Counted from the stretch's first letter, positions 8,437 through 17,406 are shown. The stretch: DNA of 64,000 bases from Paenibacillus chibensis (GCF_004001045.1 NZ_BIMK01000007.1:124001-188000); one strand, 5' to 3'. Numbers and translations are program-made. Notes: a model not told the origin generated them from the sequence alone.

Positions 8437-9537
8437 GTGAAGGCCGCCGGAAAACATGTGCGCCTGATAGTTCTGCTTGTCCCGCTTCTGCTCCTCTCGA
8501 TGCTGCATTCGCAGCCTGTCCTTCTTGCCGATCCCGTAACACCGGAAAATGCTGACCAGCAGCAAATCCTGCAGAAGAGCCTTTCAATCGTAGAAATCGA
8601 CCGCGAAATTGAACGGGTCAGCAAGCAGCAGAATGATACGCAGACGGAAATAAAGCAGCTTCAGGACCGGCTTACGGAAAAGCAGGACCAGATTAAAAGC
8701 CGCCAGGAGCGGGCAGGCACCGTGATTCGAGCTTATTATATGGGTGAAAGGGACAATCTGTTCACCATTCTTTTTTCAGCTAAAAGCCTGAGCAATCTGC
8801 TCGAAATATACAGCTATTATGAAATGATCATGGATCAGGACCGAATCGTGCTTGACGCCTACCAGTCAGAGTACAAGAACATTAGGGACATGCAGCAGCA
8901 GATGGAAAAGTCGTATGCGCAGCTCACCACGATCAAAGAAAATCTCTTGAAGCAGAGAGAACGGGTGGTTGCCCTGCAGAAAGAGCTGGACAGCAGCGTC
9001 GCCAGCAGCAGCGATCCCGAGGCGATGAAAAAACTGATCAAGGAATTCACGTCCTACTGGGAAAATGTAGGTATGTACGAGGTCAAACGCTACTTCTCTG
9101 CATTATCGTCGGCTATGGATGATCTGCCTGAATTTATCCAGAACAAAAAAGGCGCCATCCGGACGAACGGCACCACGTATTCCATCGATATTCAGGAAAA
9201 GGATCTCAACGAATTTCTGAAAAGCAAAAATAAGCTGTTCGACAATTTTGGATTCCATTTCAGCGACAACAAGGTGATCGCTGCCGGCGAGAGCGGCAAC
9301 CTCAGCTTGCAGGTCGAGGGGCATTACAGCATCGAAAATGAGCCGGAAAATTCGATTCTGTTCCATGTCGATAAGCTGGTTTTTAACGGACTTGAACTCC
9401 CCGACACGACGTGCCGGCAGCTCGAGGATGAATTCGACCTTGGATTCTATCCGCAGCAAATCGTTTCGTTCGTGAAAGCCACGGAAGTCACCAGCAATGA
9501 TCAAGTGCTCCATGTCAAGCTGAAGCTTTCCATGTAG
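8437..9537 (+). CDS. Secreted coiled-coil protein, function unknown
   Basis: 366 residues. A signal peptide is clear (basic start, LIVLLVPLLLLSMLHS, probable cleavage near LLADP). Residues 45-190 form a long coiled coil broken by IRAYYMGERDNLFTILFSAK, a pattern seen in the N-terminal helical part of cell-wall hydrolase regulators and PcsB/CwlO-type proteins. No peptidase domain follows; the C-terminal half has no motif I recognise. The start is GTG with GGAGGGGAGGA 6 bases upstream. A sigma-E-like promoter suggests sporulation expression, but this is inference. Confidence 0.75.
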   Translation: MKAAGKHVRLIVLLVPLLLLSMLHSQPVLLADPVTPENADQQQILQKSLSIVEIDREIERVSKQQNDTQTEIKQLQDRLTEKQDQIKSRQERAGTVIRAYYMGERDNLFTILFSAKSLSNLLEIYSYYEMIMDQDRIVLDAYQSEYKNIRDMQQQMEKSYAQLTTIKENLLKQRERVVALQKELDSSVASSSDPEAMKKLIKEFTSYWENVGMYEVKRYFSALSSAMDDLPEFIQNKKGAIRTNGTTYSIDIQEKDLNEFLKSKNKLFDNFGFHFSDNKVIAAGESGNLSLQVEGHYSIENEPENSILFHVDKLVFNGLELPDTTCRQLEDEFDLGFYPQQIVSFVKATEVTSNDQVLHVKLKLSM

Positions 9538-9546
9538 CCGTCTCCG

Positions 9547-10806
9547 TTATTCGTTCGCGCTCTTCTCTTTGGGGTGGCCTTCCAGGGCCTCCCTGTATTC
9601 CTGCGCGGTGCTTTTTCCCGACAAGAACAGCTTTGCGGCTTTCGAGAATACTTCCCATTTGGTCTGGAGGAGGCTGTCCCCCGACTTTCCTTCGACCGGC
9701 TTGAGCAATTGATTCAGCTCCACAGGCGGCTGAACAAACTGAAATGGATCCTCTTCATATATTTCCCTCTGCACCGGCAAATACCCGGTCGTATCCGACC
9801 AGAGCTGCTGCGATCTTTTGGATGTCATGAAAGCAATCCATTCCGCAGCCTTTTCCGGATTTTGAGCCTGGGCTGAAACAGCGTAGGATCTTCCTCTAAG
9901 TAAAAATGGGTTGTCGGCATATAACGCCTCCGGCATTCGAAGCTCAAGCAACGGATTGATGCTTTTTTCTTTCACTGCGTCCGAGGCTGGGACACCCAAC
10001 AGAATCAGCTCTTCATTTTTCAGGCTGGCCCATGCTTCCTGTGATTTGCCAGCCTCAATAAATTGGATGCTTGTATACAGCTTGCTTAAGGAGTCCAGGT
10101 CCTCGTTTGAAGGATTGGCAGGATTCATCCCCGCCCCTCCCATTAAGGCCGCGAAAGCATATCCGTCCCCAGCAGGGATGGCGATCATTTTCTTATCCTT
10201 GCGGCTATCCTGCTTTCCGAGCAAATCCTTCCAATCCTTCCCCGCTGCCTGCGGAATACCGGAGATTCCGAGCGTTTGCAGGGCATGTGCCTGCCATACC
10301 AGCACATAAGGATCCATATCTAACGGAATGCCCCACTGGTATCCGTTCCATTCCAGCAGCTGCAGAATGGCACTGATAGCGTCCCCGCCGGTAGCGGTGC
10401 TTTGATAGGATTCGGCCGGCAGGATATACCCGCTCGAAGCCAGCGATCGGATCCAGGGGCTGTTGACCAGCATAACATCCGGCCCTTCCCCGACCTCAAG
10501 CGCTGCCGTTAGCTGGTGATAGGCATCCGTCCCTGGGATATTCCGGATATTCACCTGAATGCCCGTCTCGGACATAAACATGCGATTTATATCGAGCAGT
10601 TCCTTGTAATCGGATTCATTTAAATGGGTTATGACCTGAATCGGTTGATCTTCTGCATCCTGAGGTGAGGAGGGCTGCGGGTTCCAGGACATTGTTTTTC
10701 GCTCTTCACCGCTGCTGTTGTCGGGCGTCAAATTCTGGCCTTGGGAAAGGCTGGTTAAAGACAGCAGCAAGATTGCGAACAAAAACCAATAATTTTTCCG
10801 CTTCAA
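9547..10806 (-). CDS. Extracellular solute-binding protein, family 1-like
   Basis: 419 residues, resembling sugar-type ABC binding proteins: VITHLNESDYKELLDINRMF, GEGPDVMLVNSPWIRSLASSG and the C-terminal EKAAEWIAFMTSKRSQQLW with NTTGYLPV-like wording (DTTGYLPVQREIYE). The N-terminus is a signal-like helix (YWFLFAILLLSLTSLS) but has no lipobox cysteine, unusual for a Gram-positive binding protein. No permease or ATPase gene is near, so it either serves a transporter elsewhere or has a sensing role. It converges on the coiled-coil gene with only 9 bases between the stops. Confidence 0.8.
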   Translation of the reverse strand: MKRKNYWFLFAILLLSLTSLSQGQNLTPDNSSGEERKTMSWNPQPSSPQDAEDQPIQVITHLNESDYKELLDINRMFMSETGIQVNIRNIPGTDAYHQLTAALEVGEGPDVMLVNSPWIRSLASSGYILPAESYQSTATGGDAISAILQLLEWNGYQWGIPLDMDPYVLVWQAHALQTLGISGIPQAAGKDWKDLLGKQDSRKDKKMIAIPAGDGYAFAALMGGAGMNPANPSNEDLDSLSKLYTSIQFIEAGKSQEAWASLKNEELILLGVPASDAVKEKSINPLLELRMPEALYADNPFLLRGRSYAVSAQAQNPEKAAEWIAFMTSKRSQQLWSDTTGYLPVQREIYEEDPFQFVQPPVELNQLLKPVEGKSGDSLLQTKWEVFSKAAKLFLSGKSTAQEYREALEGHPKEKSANE

Positions 10807-10930
10807 GTCTTTCGGCCTCCTCTGGCGAATGCTTCATTCCATACTCCCTATTTTAGCAAAAGAATAGGGCGCTTGTCCTACTTTTTATTGGAAATGTTTT
10901 ACTTAGACCTAGTTCCATCCATGGTATGAG

Positions 10931-10973
10931 TCCTGGATTGCCCTTGTCCTTGTGGACTCGGACAGATCCAGGA
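10931..10973 (-). terminator. Hairpin after ylaK, weak terminator
   Basis: TCCTGGAT pairs with ATCCAGGA, with a second GTCC/GGAC pair inside. It lies just past the ylaK stop, but no clear U run follows on the minus strand, so termination is uncertain. Confidence 0.3.
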
Positions 10974-10991
10974 CAGCTTAATAGGACGATT

Positions 10992-12323
10992 TTACAGCAG
11001 GTCTGCGGCCAATTGCGCCAGCTTCGACCGTTCTCCTTTTTCAAGTGTAATATGCCCGCTGATGCCCTCCTGCTTGAATTTCTCCACGATGTACGTCAGA
11101 CCGTTGCTGGAGGCGTCCAAATACGGATGATCGATCTGCTCCGGATCGCCCATGAGAATGATTTTGCTGCCTTCGCCTACCCGGGAAACAATCGTTTTCA
11201 CCTCATGCCTTGACAGGTTCTGCGCTTCATCAACGATGATAAACTGGCCGGGGATGGATCTGCCGCGAATGTACGTCAAAGCTTCAACCTGAATGGAGCC
11301 GAGTCCCATGAGGATTTTATCGATGTCACCGGATTTTTTGGTATCGAACAAAAACTCAAGGTTATCATAAATCGGCTGCATCCACGGCCGCAGCTTCTCT
11401 TCTTTTTCCCCCGGCAGATACCCGATATCCTTCCCCATCGGAACGACCGGCCTTGCAATCAGCAGCTTCTTGTACTTGTGTTCATCCTCCACCTTTAGTA
11501 GTCCCGCAGCCAATGCCAGCAGCGTCTTTCCCGTCCCCGCCTTCCCGGTAATCGTAACCAGAGGGATGTCATCGTTCAATAGCAGCTCCAGTGCCATGCG
11601 CTGCTGTGCATTGCGGGCGCAGATGCCCCAGACGGCGTCATTGCTCAAATAAAGCGGCTCCAGCTTGCTGCCTTCCGCGTTCACTTTGAGCAGCGCCGAT
11701 TTGGTGCTTCCCATTTCATCCTTCAAAATGACGAATTCATGCGGGTTTAGCGGGTAAGAGAGCTGCAGCGGTTTAACCGGCAGGAAGCGATAGGAATAAA
11801 ATTCGTCGATCATGGAAGGATGCACCTTCAGCTTCAGATTGCCCGAGTACAGCTCCCCAAGCTCCACCGTGCGGTCAGACAAATAATCCTGCGTGTTCAG
11901 TCCGAGCACATCCGCCTTAATCCGGACCAGCACATCTTTGCTGACGAGCACCACCTGGGCGGCATCCGTTTTTTCCGACTCCTCCATATGATAATTCAAG
12001 GCCACGGCGAGTATGCGGTTGTCGTTGGAAATTTCCCCGAACATCTCCTGGACCTTGAGAAAGCTCCTGTGATTCAGTTCTACTTTCAGGCTGCCTCCAT
12101 GATGCAGTGTCACCCCGCTGTGCAGATGTCCTTGTTCCCTCAGCTGATCCAATAAACGCGAGACCGTACGGGCATTGCGTCCGATTTCATCGGCATTTCG
12201 CTTCTTCGAATCGATTTCCTCCAGAACCACGGCAGGTATGACGACTTCATGCTCATCGAAGGCATATATGGCTCCGGGATCATGAAGAAGCACATTGGTA
12301 TCCAGTACAAAAATCTTTCTCAT
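10992..12323 (-). CDS. ylaK: PIN domain and PhoH-type ATPase (YlaK-like)
   Basis: 443 residues combining a PIN nuclease domain and a PhoH ATPase domain; proteins of this pairing act on RNA. The PIN part begins RKIFVLDTNVLLHDP with Asp8 as a metal ligand, followed by VVLEEIDSKK. Walker A GKAGTGKT is at about 260-267 and IIVDEAQN at 362-369. I start at 12323 because GGAGGGAGAAGG lies just upstream; the frame extends five codons further without support. It is divergent from ylaJ, matching the yla cluster of B. subtilis. Confidence 0.9.
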   Translation of the reverse strand: MRKIFVLDTNVLLHDPGAIYAFDEHEVVIPAVVLEEIDSKKRNADEIGRNARTVSRLLDQLREQGHLHSGVTLHHGGSLKVELNHRSFLKVQEMFGEISNDNRILAVALNYHMEESEKTDAAQVVLVSKDVLVRIKADVLGLNTQDYLSDRTVELGELYSGNLKLKVHPSMIDEFYSYRFLPVKPLQLSYPLNPHEFVILKDEMGSTKSALLKVNAEGSKLEPLYLSNDAVWGICARNAQQRMALELLLNDDIPLVTITGKAGTGKTLLALAAGLLKVEDEHKYKKLLIARPVVPMGKDIGYLPGEKEEKLRPWMQPIYDNLEFLFDTKKSGDIDKILMGLGSIQVEALTYIRGRSIPGQFIIVDEAQNLSRHEVKTIVSRVGEGSKIILMGDPEQIDHPYLDASSNGLTYIVEKFKQEGISGHITLEKGERSKLAQLAADLL

Positions 12324-12430
12324 ACCTTCTCCCTCCACTAACTCATAATGAACACATAAATTATTCCGTCATGGACATCCTAAGTTACAATTCGCCATTA
12401 GAATCTATGACCTGGAAAGGACGATCACAT

Positions 12431-13000
12431 ATGAGAATGCTCATGCTTGTCGTGCTGGCACTGGCTGTCATCAGCGGCTGTAACAAGGCTCAAGACAAAA
12501 ACGCATCACCCTCTCCTCAAAGTAAACAAGGACCCGCGGCTGCTTCGAAGGACTACAGCCGGGTATCGTTAAAATCGGCAGGAAAGTCCGCTGTACATAC
12601 GGCGGAGGAGACAACGGACTTGTCGGTGAAGGATCACCTCGAAGCCCTGGCGGAACGGGTTGCCGGTGTTAAAAAGGCTCATGCCGTCGTATTCGGGAAT
12701 ACAGCAGTTGTCGGCATCGATGTGGATGGCAAGCTTACCCGCTCCCGCGTTGGCACGATCAAGTACTCCGTGGCCGAAGCTCTTCGCAAGGACCCGCGGG
12801 GTAAAAATGCGCTTGTCACAGCCGACATGGATTTGTCGAGCCGAATCGCCGAAATCGGGCAGCATATCCAAAAAGGCGAGCCGGTATCCGGATTTGCTTC
12901 GGAGCTTGCCGATATCGTCGGGCGAATCATCCCGCAGCTTCCGAAAGATGTAAAGACAAAAACCCAGCAGCCTCCAGCCGCACCGACGTCCAGACACTGA
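12431..13000 (+). CDS. ylaJ: YhcN/YlaJ family sporulation lipoprotein
   Basis: 189 residues. The N-terminus is a lipoprotein signal, MLVVLALAVISGC, with lipobox ISGC. A Ser/Lys-rich linker precedes the YhcN/YlaJ domain (ERVAGVKKAHAVVFGNTAVV, then VALREKDP-like AEALRKDPRGKNALVTAD). Family members are spore-envelope lipoproteins linked to germination. The start at 12431 has GGAAAGGA 9 bases upstream; the open frame extends further but without one. It is divergently paired with ylaK. Confidence 0.88.
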   Translation: MRMLMLVVLALAVISGCNKAQDKNASPSPQSKQGPAAASKDYSRVSLKSAGKSAVHTAEETTDLSVKDHLEALAERVAGVKKAHAVVFGNTAVVGIDVDGKLTRSRVGTIKYSVAEALRKDPRGKNALVTADMDLSSRIAEIGQHIQKGEPVSGFASELADIVGRIIPQLPKDVKTKTQQPPAAPTSRH

Positions 13001-13050
13001 ATTTGGACGACCGTTTTCCGCACCACTCAACATTTTCCGCATAAATGAAC

Positions 13051-13084
13051 AAAAAGCCTAGTGAGAAACTCACTAGGCTTTTTT
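13051..13084. terminator. Bidirectional terminator after ylaJ
   Basis: AAAAAGCCTAGTGAG and CTCACTAGGCTTTTTT form a perfect 15-base stem with a three-base loop and U runs on both strands. It serves ylaJ on the plus strand and the LCP-gene transcript on the minus strand. Confidence 0.9.
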
Positions 13085-13199
13085 GGTCACAACGCATCTG
13101 GACACAAGTCCATGCGTCCTGTTCAAGGGCCGGCATTCCGGCAGCTGCATTCATTTGGATACATAATGGCTGAGTGCATGGTGCGACTGCTTGGGACAT
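13084..13199 (-). other. Small Cys-rich open frame in the LCP 3' region
   Basis: An ATG at 13199 with GGAGGT about 8 bases upstream opens a frame whose first 39 residues contain four cysteines in a symmetric C-x4-C...C-x4-C pattern (PCTQPLC and TCVQMRC). TATAAT lies at 13235-13240. The frame has no stop before the strong terminator at 13051-13084, so a transcript ending there would be non-stop. Either it is not a gene or the terminator is read through. Confidence 0.2.
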
Positions 13200-13271
13200 C
13201 TGACCGACCTCCTGTACAGGTTCCAGTGTACTCTATTATATTAGTCAGGCCGGGAAATATTGCACCCAACT

Positions 13272-14351
13272 TTAAGGATTTGTTTGCTCCGCGCCATCCG
13301 GACTCGCTGCCGGCAGTCCATTGCCGGCAATTTCATCCTTCAGTGCCTGCTTCGCTTTATCCAGCTCGGCATCGTCCACATACACGTACGGGCTCTTCCA
13401 TGTACCGGTTACCGGCATGAATTTGACATTTTCCTTTTTGACTTTCCAATACGTTGCAATCATGTTCTTCAGCTGATCGTTCTCGATGTCGGTTTCCATG
13501 TTTTTATCCATGGCATCCAGGACGCCGCCAAGGCTCGTAACGCCTTTGAACGTCTGCATTTTGTCGATCAGAGCATGTAGGACTTCGTTTTGCCTGCGGT
13601 TACGGTCAAAGTCGTCGGAAGCCTGCGTTTTCGGACGGCAGTTGGACTTGCGGTAACGCACATAATCCAGTGCATCGTTGCCGTCAAGCTTTTGCTGGCC
13701 CTTCTTCAGGTTGATGTTCGTACCATCGGCCTTGTCCCGGTAACACATATTCATGTCCACGTTGATGTCCACGCCACCGAGGGCGTCAACCGCATCCCGG
13801 AAGCCCTGGAAATTCAGCACCGTTGCATAGTCAATCGGAATGTCCATATATTTGCTCATCATCGTTTTCATTTCGTCTTCGGCTTTGATGCCCGTGTCCT
13901 TCTCTTTGGCAAGGAACGTCGGATAGTAGGCATTCGCCTTGTTTTCCTTATAGCCCTTCAGCTCGATCTTCGTATCGCGTGGGAGCGAGACGACCGTTAC
14001 CGTTTTGGTATCCGGATTAAAAGCCGTCACCATGATAACGTCGGATAAATGGGTACCGGTCTCCGGACGGTAATCCGTGCCGAGCAAAAGCATCGTCACC
14101 GGCTTTACCTTGGCTGATTTTTCAGCCGGAACTGGATTGTTGTTTCCTGTATCCAGGACACCGCTATCCGCTTTGTAATATAAATATCCGATATATCCCG
14201 CTGCAGCCAGCACAGCCAATATAATAACAATCAGTAAGAATTTCAGAAACGACTTGAACCCGCTCTTCTTCTTTTTCTTCTTTGGCGGCTGTTTGGTCTG
14301 CTTGCTGCCACTTTGAGATCGTGGAGGTAGACTGGATTTGCTGGAACTCAT
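13272..14351 (-). CDS. LytR-CpsA-Psr (LCP) family cell-wall glycopolymer ligase
   Basis: 359 residues. LCP enzymes attach teichoic acids or other anionic glycopolymers to peptidoglycan on the outer face of the membrane. A basic cytoplasmic start (PPKKKKKKSGFKSF) precedes one membrane helix (LLIVIILAVLAAAGYIGYLY). The extracellular LCP domain shows MLLLGTDYRPETGTHLSDVI, VVSLPRDTKI and YVRYRKSNC with conserved Asp and Arg residues that bind the polyprenyl phosphate. I start at 14351, where AAAGGTG precedes the ATG; an ATG at 14369 lacks a near ribosome binding site. Confidence 0.9.
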   Translation of the reverse strand: MSSSKSSLPPRSQSGSKQTKQPPKKKKKKSGFKSFLKFLLIVIILAVLAAAGYIGYLYYKADSGVLDTGNNNPVPAEKSAKVKPVTMLLLGTDYRPETGTHLSDVIMVTAFNPDTKTVTVVSLPRDTKIELKGYKENKANAYYPTFLAKEKDTGIKAEDEMKTMMSKYMDIPIDYATVLNFQGFRDAVDALGGVDINVDMNMCYRDKADGTNINLKKGQQKLDGNDALDYVRYRKSNCRPKTQASDDFDRNRRQNEVLHALIDKMQTFKGVTSLGGVLDAMDKNMETDIENDQLKNMIATYWKVKKENVKFMPVTGTWKSPYVYVDDAELDKAKQALKDEIAGNGLPAASPDGAEQTNP

Positions 14352-14420
14352 CTCAAACACCTTTTTCATTTATTTTGAGCCAATTCCCTCTAGAAGAGAA
14401 ACGTCTATCAACGTACTTTC

Positions 14421-14448
14421 AAAGGAGACAGACCGCATAAAGGTGTTT
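14421..14448. repeat. Imperfect direct repeat, copy 1
   Basis: Positions 14421-14448 (AAAGGAGACAGACCGCATAA and on) match 14530-14557 at most positions. The two copies flank the candidate promoter of the LCP gene and could be operator sites. Confidence 0.45.
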
Positions 14449-14491
14449 CCCTTGCAATATCAGGTAGCAGTGGCTTTGTAGAATAAACGTT

Positions 14492-14520
14492 CTGATATTA
14501 TAAACGAAGCCCCTCGTCAA
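14492..14520 (-). promoter_or_regulatory. Candidate sigma-A promoter of the LCP gene
   Basis: On the minus strand TTGACG (14515-14520), 17 bases and TATCAG (14492-14497). A perfect TATAAT overlaps at 14497-14502, but at a 12-base spacing it could not use this -35. Confidence 0.45.
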
Positions 14521-14529
14521 AAAGTTGCC

Positions 14530-14557
14530 AAAGAGACGGAGCGCATAACGGCTGTTT
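14530..14557. repeat. Imperfect direct repeat, copy 2
   Basis: AAAGAGACGGAGCGCATAAC and following bases repeat 14421-14448 with a few mismatches and one gap. It overlaps the ylaH stop codon and lies just upstream of the LCP promoter. Confidence 0.45.
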
Positions 14558-14852
14558 AGCCTCGCTTGGCTGCGGCTTCCGCTTTTTTCTTCTGGCGGGC
14601 TTCCACAAAATAACGGACGCGCACGAGCAGCATTAAAGCAACCGCAACAAGCAGGCACTGGATGATCGGAAGCTTGTCATGCTGAAAAACAAGCAGCATT
14701 CCGGAACCGATGGCCATCAGGATATACAGCAGAATTTCTTTGAGCAGCGGAAGTTTCTGTTTGATACGGAATACTTTGTTATACACATACGTAATCAACA
14801 CGAAAATGACAATGTAAGACACAAGCGAATGCGATGCAAACCAGGCTTGCAT
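14556..14852 (-). CDS. ylaH: YlaH-like membrane protein
   Basis: 98 residues with three hydrophobic segments (LVSYIVIFVLITYVYNKVF, LLYILMAIGSGMLLVF, CLLVAVALMLLVRV) and a basic Ala/Lys-rich tail. It fits the small YlaH family of unknown function. It lies 35 bases after typA, the same neighbour as in B. subtilis (ylaG is typA/bipA), and is probably co-transcribed with it. Confidence 0.83.
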   Translation of the reverse strand: MQAWFASHSLVSYIVIFVLITYVYNKVFRIKQKLPLLKEILLYILMAIGSGMLLVFQHDKLPIIQCLLVAVALMLLVRVRYFVEARQKKKAEAAAKRG

Positions 14853-14887
14853 GTGCGGTACACTCCTTTCGGTAACGGGTCACCTAA

Positions 14888-16729
14888 TTACAGATTGGAT
14901 TCGGCCATTTTACGATGCTTCTCTGCGCGTTCACGCTCACTCTTATTCAGGATCTTCTTGCGAAGACGAATCGATTTTGGCGTGATTTCGCAAAGCTCAT
15001 CGTCGTTCAAATATTCAAGCGCCTGTTCCATCGAGAAGATAATCGGCGTTTTCAATTTCACCGTTTCTTCTTTATTGGCAGAGCGAATGTTGTTGACGGC
15101 TTTTTCTTTACAAATGTTTACGACGATATCATTGTCGCGCGTGTGCTCCCCGACGATCATGCCTTCGTAAATTTCGGTTCCCGGTTCCAAGAATAAGGTT
15201 CCGCGGTCTTCAATCCCCATCATACCATACGTTGTGCTTGTGCCGCCTTCGCTTGCTACAAGCACGCCCTGGTGGCGTCCACCCACTTGGCCGCCGACCA
15301 GCGGTCCGTAGCTGTCGAACGCATGGTTCATAACGCCGTATCCACGGGTCAGGGTCAGGAAGTAGGTGTTGTATCCGATCAGGCCGCGAGCCGGAATGAG
15401 GAACTCAAGACGAACCTGGCCATTGCCGGAATTCACCATGTTGACCATTTCGGCCTTGCGAGTTCCAAGGCTTTCCATGACAGCTCCCATGCTCTCTTCA
15501 GGAACGTCGATCAGAAGACGTTCGATCGGCTCCATTCTCTTGCCGTCGATTTCGCGCACGATAACTTCAGGCTTCGATACCTGCAGCTCGTAACCTTCAC
15601 GGCGCATGTTCTCGATCAGAATGCCGAGGTGAAGCTCGCCGCGGCCAGAAACGATAAATGCATCCGGGCTGTCGGTCTCATCGACACGCAAGCTCACGTC
15701 GGTTTCAAGTTCTTTCATCAGACGCTCGCGCAGCTTACGCGAAGTAACCCATTTGCCTTCGCGGCCAGCAAAAGGACTGTTGTTGACAAGGAACGTCATT
15801 TGCAGGGTCGGCTCGTCGATTTTAAGAACAGGCAGTGCTTCCGGATTTTGCGGATCAGCGATGGTTTCGCCGATGTTGATGTCCTTGATGCCTGCAATCG
15901 CGACAATATCGCCTGCGCCGGCTTCTTCCATCTCAATGCGTTTCAGGCCTTGGAAGCCGAACAGCTTCTCAATGCGGGCCGTCTTGCTCTTGCCGTCGCG
16001 CATAATAACCGTTACAGCTTGACCTTGCTTGATCACGCCGCGGTTCACGCGTCCGATCGCAATACGTCCGAGATATTCGTTATAGTCCATCAAAGTAACG
16101 AGGAACTGTAGAGGTTCTTCTACATTTTCAGTAGGATGAGGAATATGCTCTGTAATCGTTTCGTACAATGCAAGCATGTTGTCATCTTGCTTCTCAGGGT
16201 CAAGGCTCGATGTACCGTTCAGTGCGGATGCATACACGACAGGGAAGTTCAACTGATCGTCATTGGCTTCCAGCTCGATGAACAGATCCAGCACTTCGTC
16301 AATGACTTCAGCCGGGCGTGCAGCCGGACGGTCGATTTTGTTAACAACGACGATCGGAGTCAAATTTTGCTCGAGGGCTTTGCGGAGAACGAATTTGGTT
16401 TGCGGCATGCAGCCTTCATAGGCGTCTACGACGAGCAATACGCCGTCAACCATTTTCATGATCCGTTCCACTTCGCCGCCAAAGTCGGCGTGTCCGGGAG
16501 TATCCAAAATGTTGATCAAATAGTCTTTATACGTAATGGCCGTGTTTTTGGCCAAAATGGTAATTCCGCGCTCACGCTCCAGGTCGTTGGAATCCATGGC
16601 CCGCTCCTGCAAATGCTCGTGTTTCCCGAAAATACCTGATTGCTGCAGAAGCTGGTCTACCAGTGTTGTTTTACCGTGGTCAACGTGGGCAATAATCGCA
16701 ATGTTGCGAATTTTATCTCTTGAATGCAT
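14888..16729 (-). CDS. typA: Translational GTPase TypA/BipA
   Basis: Ribosome-associated GTPase, 613 residues, a full-length member. G1 is [10 protein letters not shown] (about 14-23), the switch I motif RERGITI, G3 [13 protein letters not shown] and G4 NKIDRP. Elongation-factor domains II, III and V follow, then the BipA-specific C-terminal domain with [13 protein letters not shown] and the ending [18 protein letters not shown]. It acts in ribosome assembly and growth under cold or stress. A leader of about 95 bases with a terminator-like hairpin precedes it. Confidence 0.97.
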   Translation of the reverse strand: MHSRDKIRNIAIIAHVDHGKTTLVDQLLQQSGIFGKHEHLQERAMDSNDLERERGITILAKNTAITYKDYLINILDTPGHADFGGEVERIMKMVDGVLLVVDAYEGCMPQTKFVLRKALEQNLTPIVVVNKIDRPAARPAEVIDEVLDLFIELEANDDQLNFPVVYASALNGTSSLDPEKQDDNMLALYETITEHIPHPTENVEEPLQFLVTLMDYNEYLGRIAIGRVNRGVIKQGQAVTVIMRDGKSKTARIEKLFGFQGLKRIEMEEAGAGDIVAIAGIKDINIGETIADPQNPEALPVLKIDEPTLQMTFLVNNSPFAGREGKWVTSRKLRERLMKELETDVSLRVDETDSPDAFIVSGRGELHLGILIENMRREGYELQVSKPEVIVREIDGKRMEPIERLLIDVPEESMGAVMESLGTRKAEMVNMVNSGNGQVRLEFLIPARGLIGYNTYFLTLTRGYGVMNHAFDSYGPLVGGQVGGRHQGVLVASEGGTSTTYGMMGIEDRGTLFLEPGTEIYEGMIVGEHTRDNDIVVNICKEKAVNNIRSANKEETVKLKTPIIFSMEQALEYLNDDELCEITPKSIRLRKKILNKSERERAEKHRKMAESNL

Positions 16730-16780
16730 GACTTTTATCCAGATCCTTTCCCTTTCAAATCAATGCGAATATCTTTCACC

Positions 16781-16816
16781 AAAAGAAGCGCCGGGCGGTA
16801 ATGCCGACGACGCTTC
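16781..16816 (-). promoter_or_regulatory. Terminator-like hairpin in the typA leader
   Basis: On the minus strand GAAGCG (then TCGTCGG) pairs with CCGG-CGCTTC and is followed by four U residues, between the promoter at 16831-16858 and the typA ATG. This is the layout of an attenuator, though the U run is short. Confidence 0.4.
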
Positions 16817-16830
16817 AACATATCCCTTAT

Positions 16831-16858
16831 ATTATAGTGAATTTTCAGAAAAAAACAA
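16831..16858 (-). promoter_or_regulatory. Candidate promoter of typA-ylaH
   Basis: Perfect TATAAT on the minus strand (16831-16836) with TTGTTT 16 bases upstream (16853-16858). The transcript would have a leader of about 95 bases. Confidence 0.5.
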
Positions 16859-16896
16859 GCATTTTTACAGAAAATAGAATAAGCGAGCATGAGCTG

Positions 16897-17406
16897 TTAC
16901 CAGCCGCCATATCCCTTTCTCCGTCCCGATCTTCCCCTCCCCGAAATAAACCAAATACCGAGCGCAATCAGCACAACCGCCAGTACATAAATGGCACCCG
17001 TATGCAGCAAGGTGAAGAAAAGCAGAACCAGGGAAACAAGCCCAAGAATCCATGCGAAAGGCAGCACCCCGCCCGGCTTCGGGGATTCGAACAAATAATA
17101 TTCGTACGCTCCCACCGCGATGCCCAACAGAAATACCGGCCATAGATGCGACATGACGCTCCAGCCCCACAGGTTGCAAATTTCAAACAGCAGCCCGTAG
17201 ACCACCAAAATACCTCCCGGAATCAGCACGGCAGCGCGTGCGCGACCACTGAAATACAGCAGGTGCACCAGAAGACCGACGACGACGATGGCAAGCGGCC
17301 ACAACGTGCGCCCCAAAAAACCGAACACGCCCAGCTTGCCCAGCAGAATGACGACCCCTGCCACGACGATAAACAGACCCAGTCTTACATCGTTCTTGGA
17401 GGACAT
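16897..17406 (-). CDS. Multi-pass membrane protein (LiaF/DUF5668-like)
   Basis: 169 residues with about five membrane helices and a basic, Gly/Arg-rich C-terminal tail (SGRGRSGRRKGYGGW). The repeated pattern of short paired helices (VRLGLFIVVAGVVILLGKLG, LGRTLWPLAIVVVGLLVHLL) resembles the LiaI/LiaF-type transmembrane family found in envelope-stress proteins. No soluble domain is present. The start at 17406 is preceded by GAGGGTGGGG. Function unknown. Confidence 0.65.
   Translation of the reverse strand: MSSKNDVRLGLFIVVAGVVILLGKLGVFGFLGRTLWPLAIVVVGLLVHLLYFSGRARAAVLIPGGILVVYGLLFEICNLWGWSVMSHLWPVFLLGIAVGAYEYYLFESPKPGGVLPFAWILGLVSLVLLFFTLLHTGAIYVLAVVLIALGIWFISGRGRSGRRKGYGGW

Noticed and set aside
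14419..14658. Minus-strand frame of 79 codons across the ylaH end
   Set aside because: Overlaps ylaH in another frame and the LCP promoter zone; no start signal.
15272..16111. Plus-strand frame of 279 codons opposite typA
   Set aside because: Antisense of typA; no independent support.
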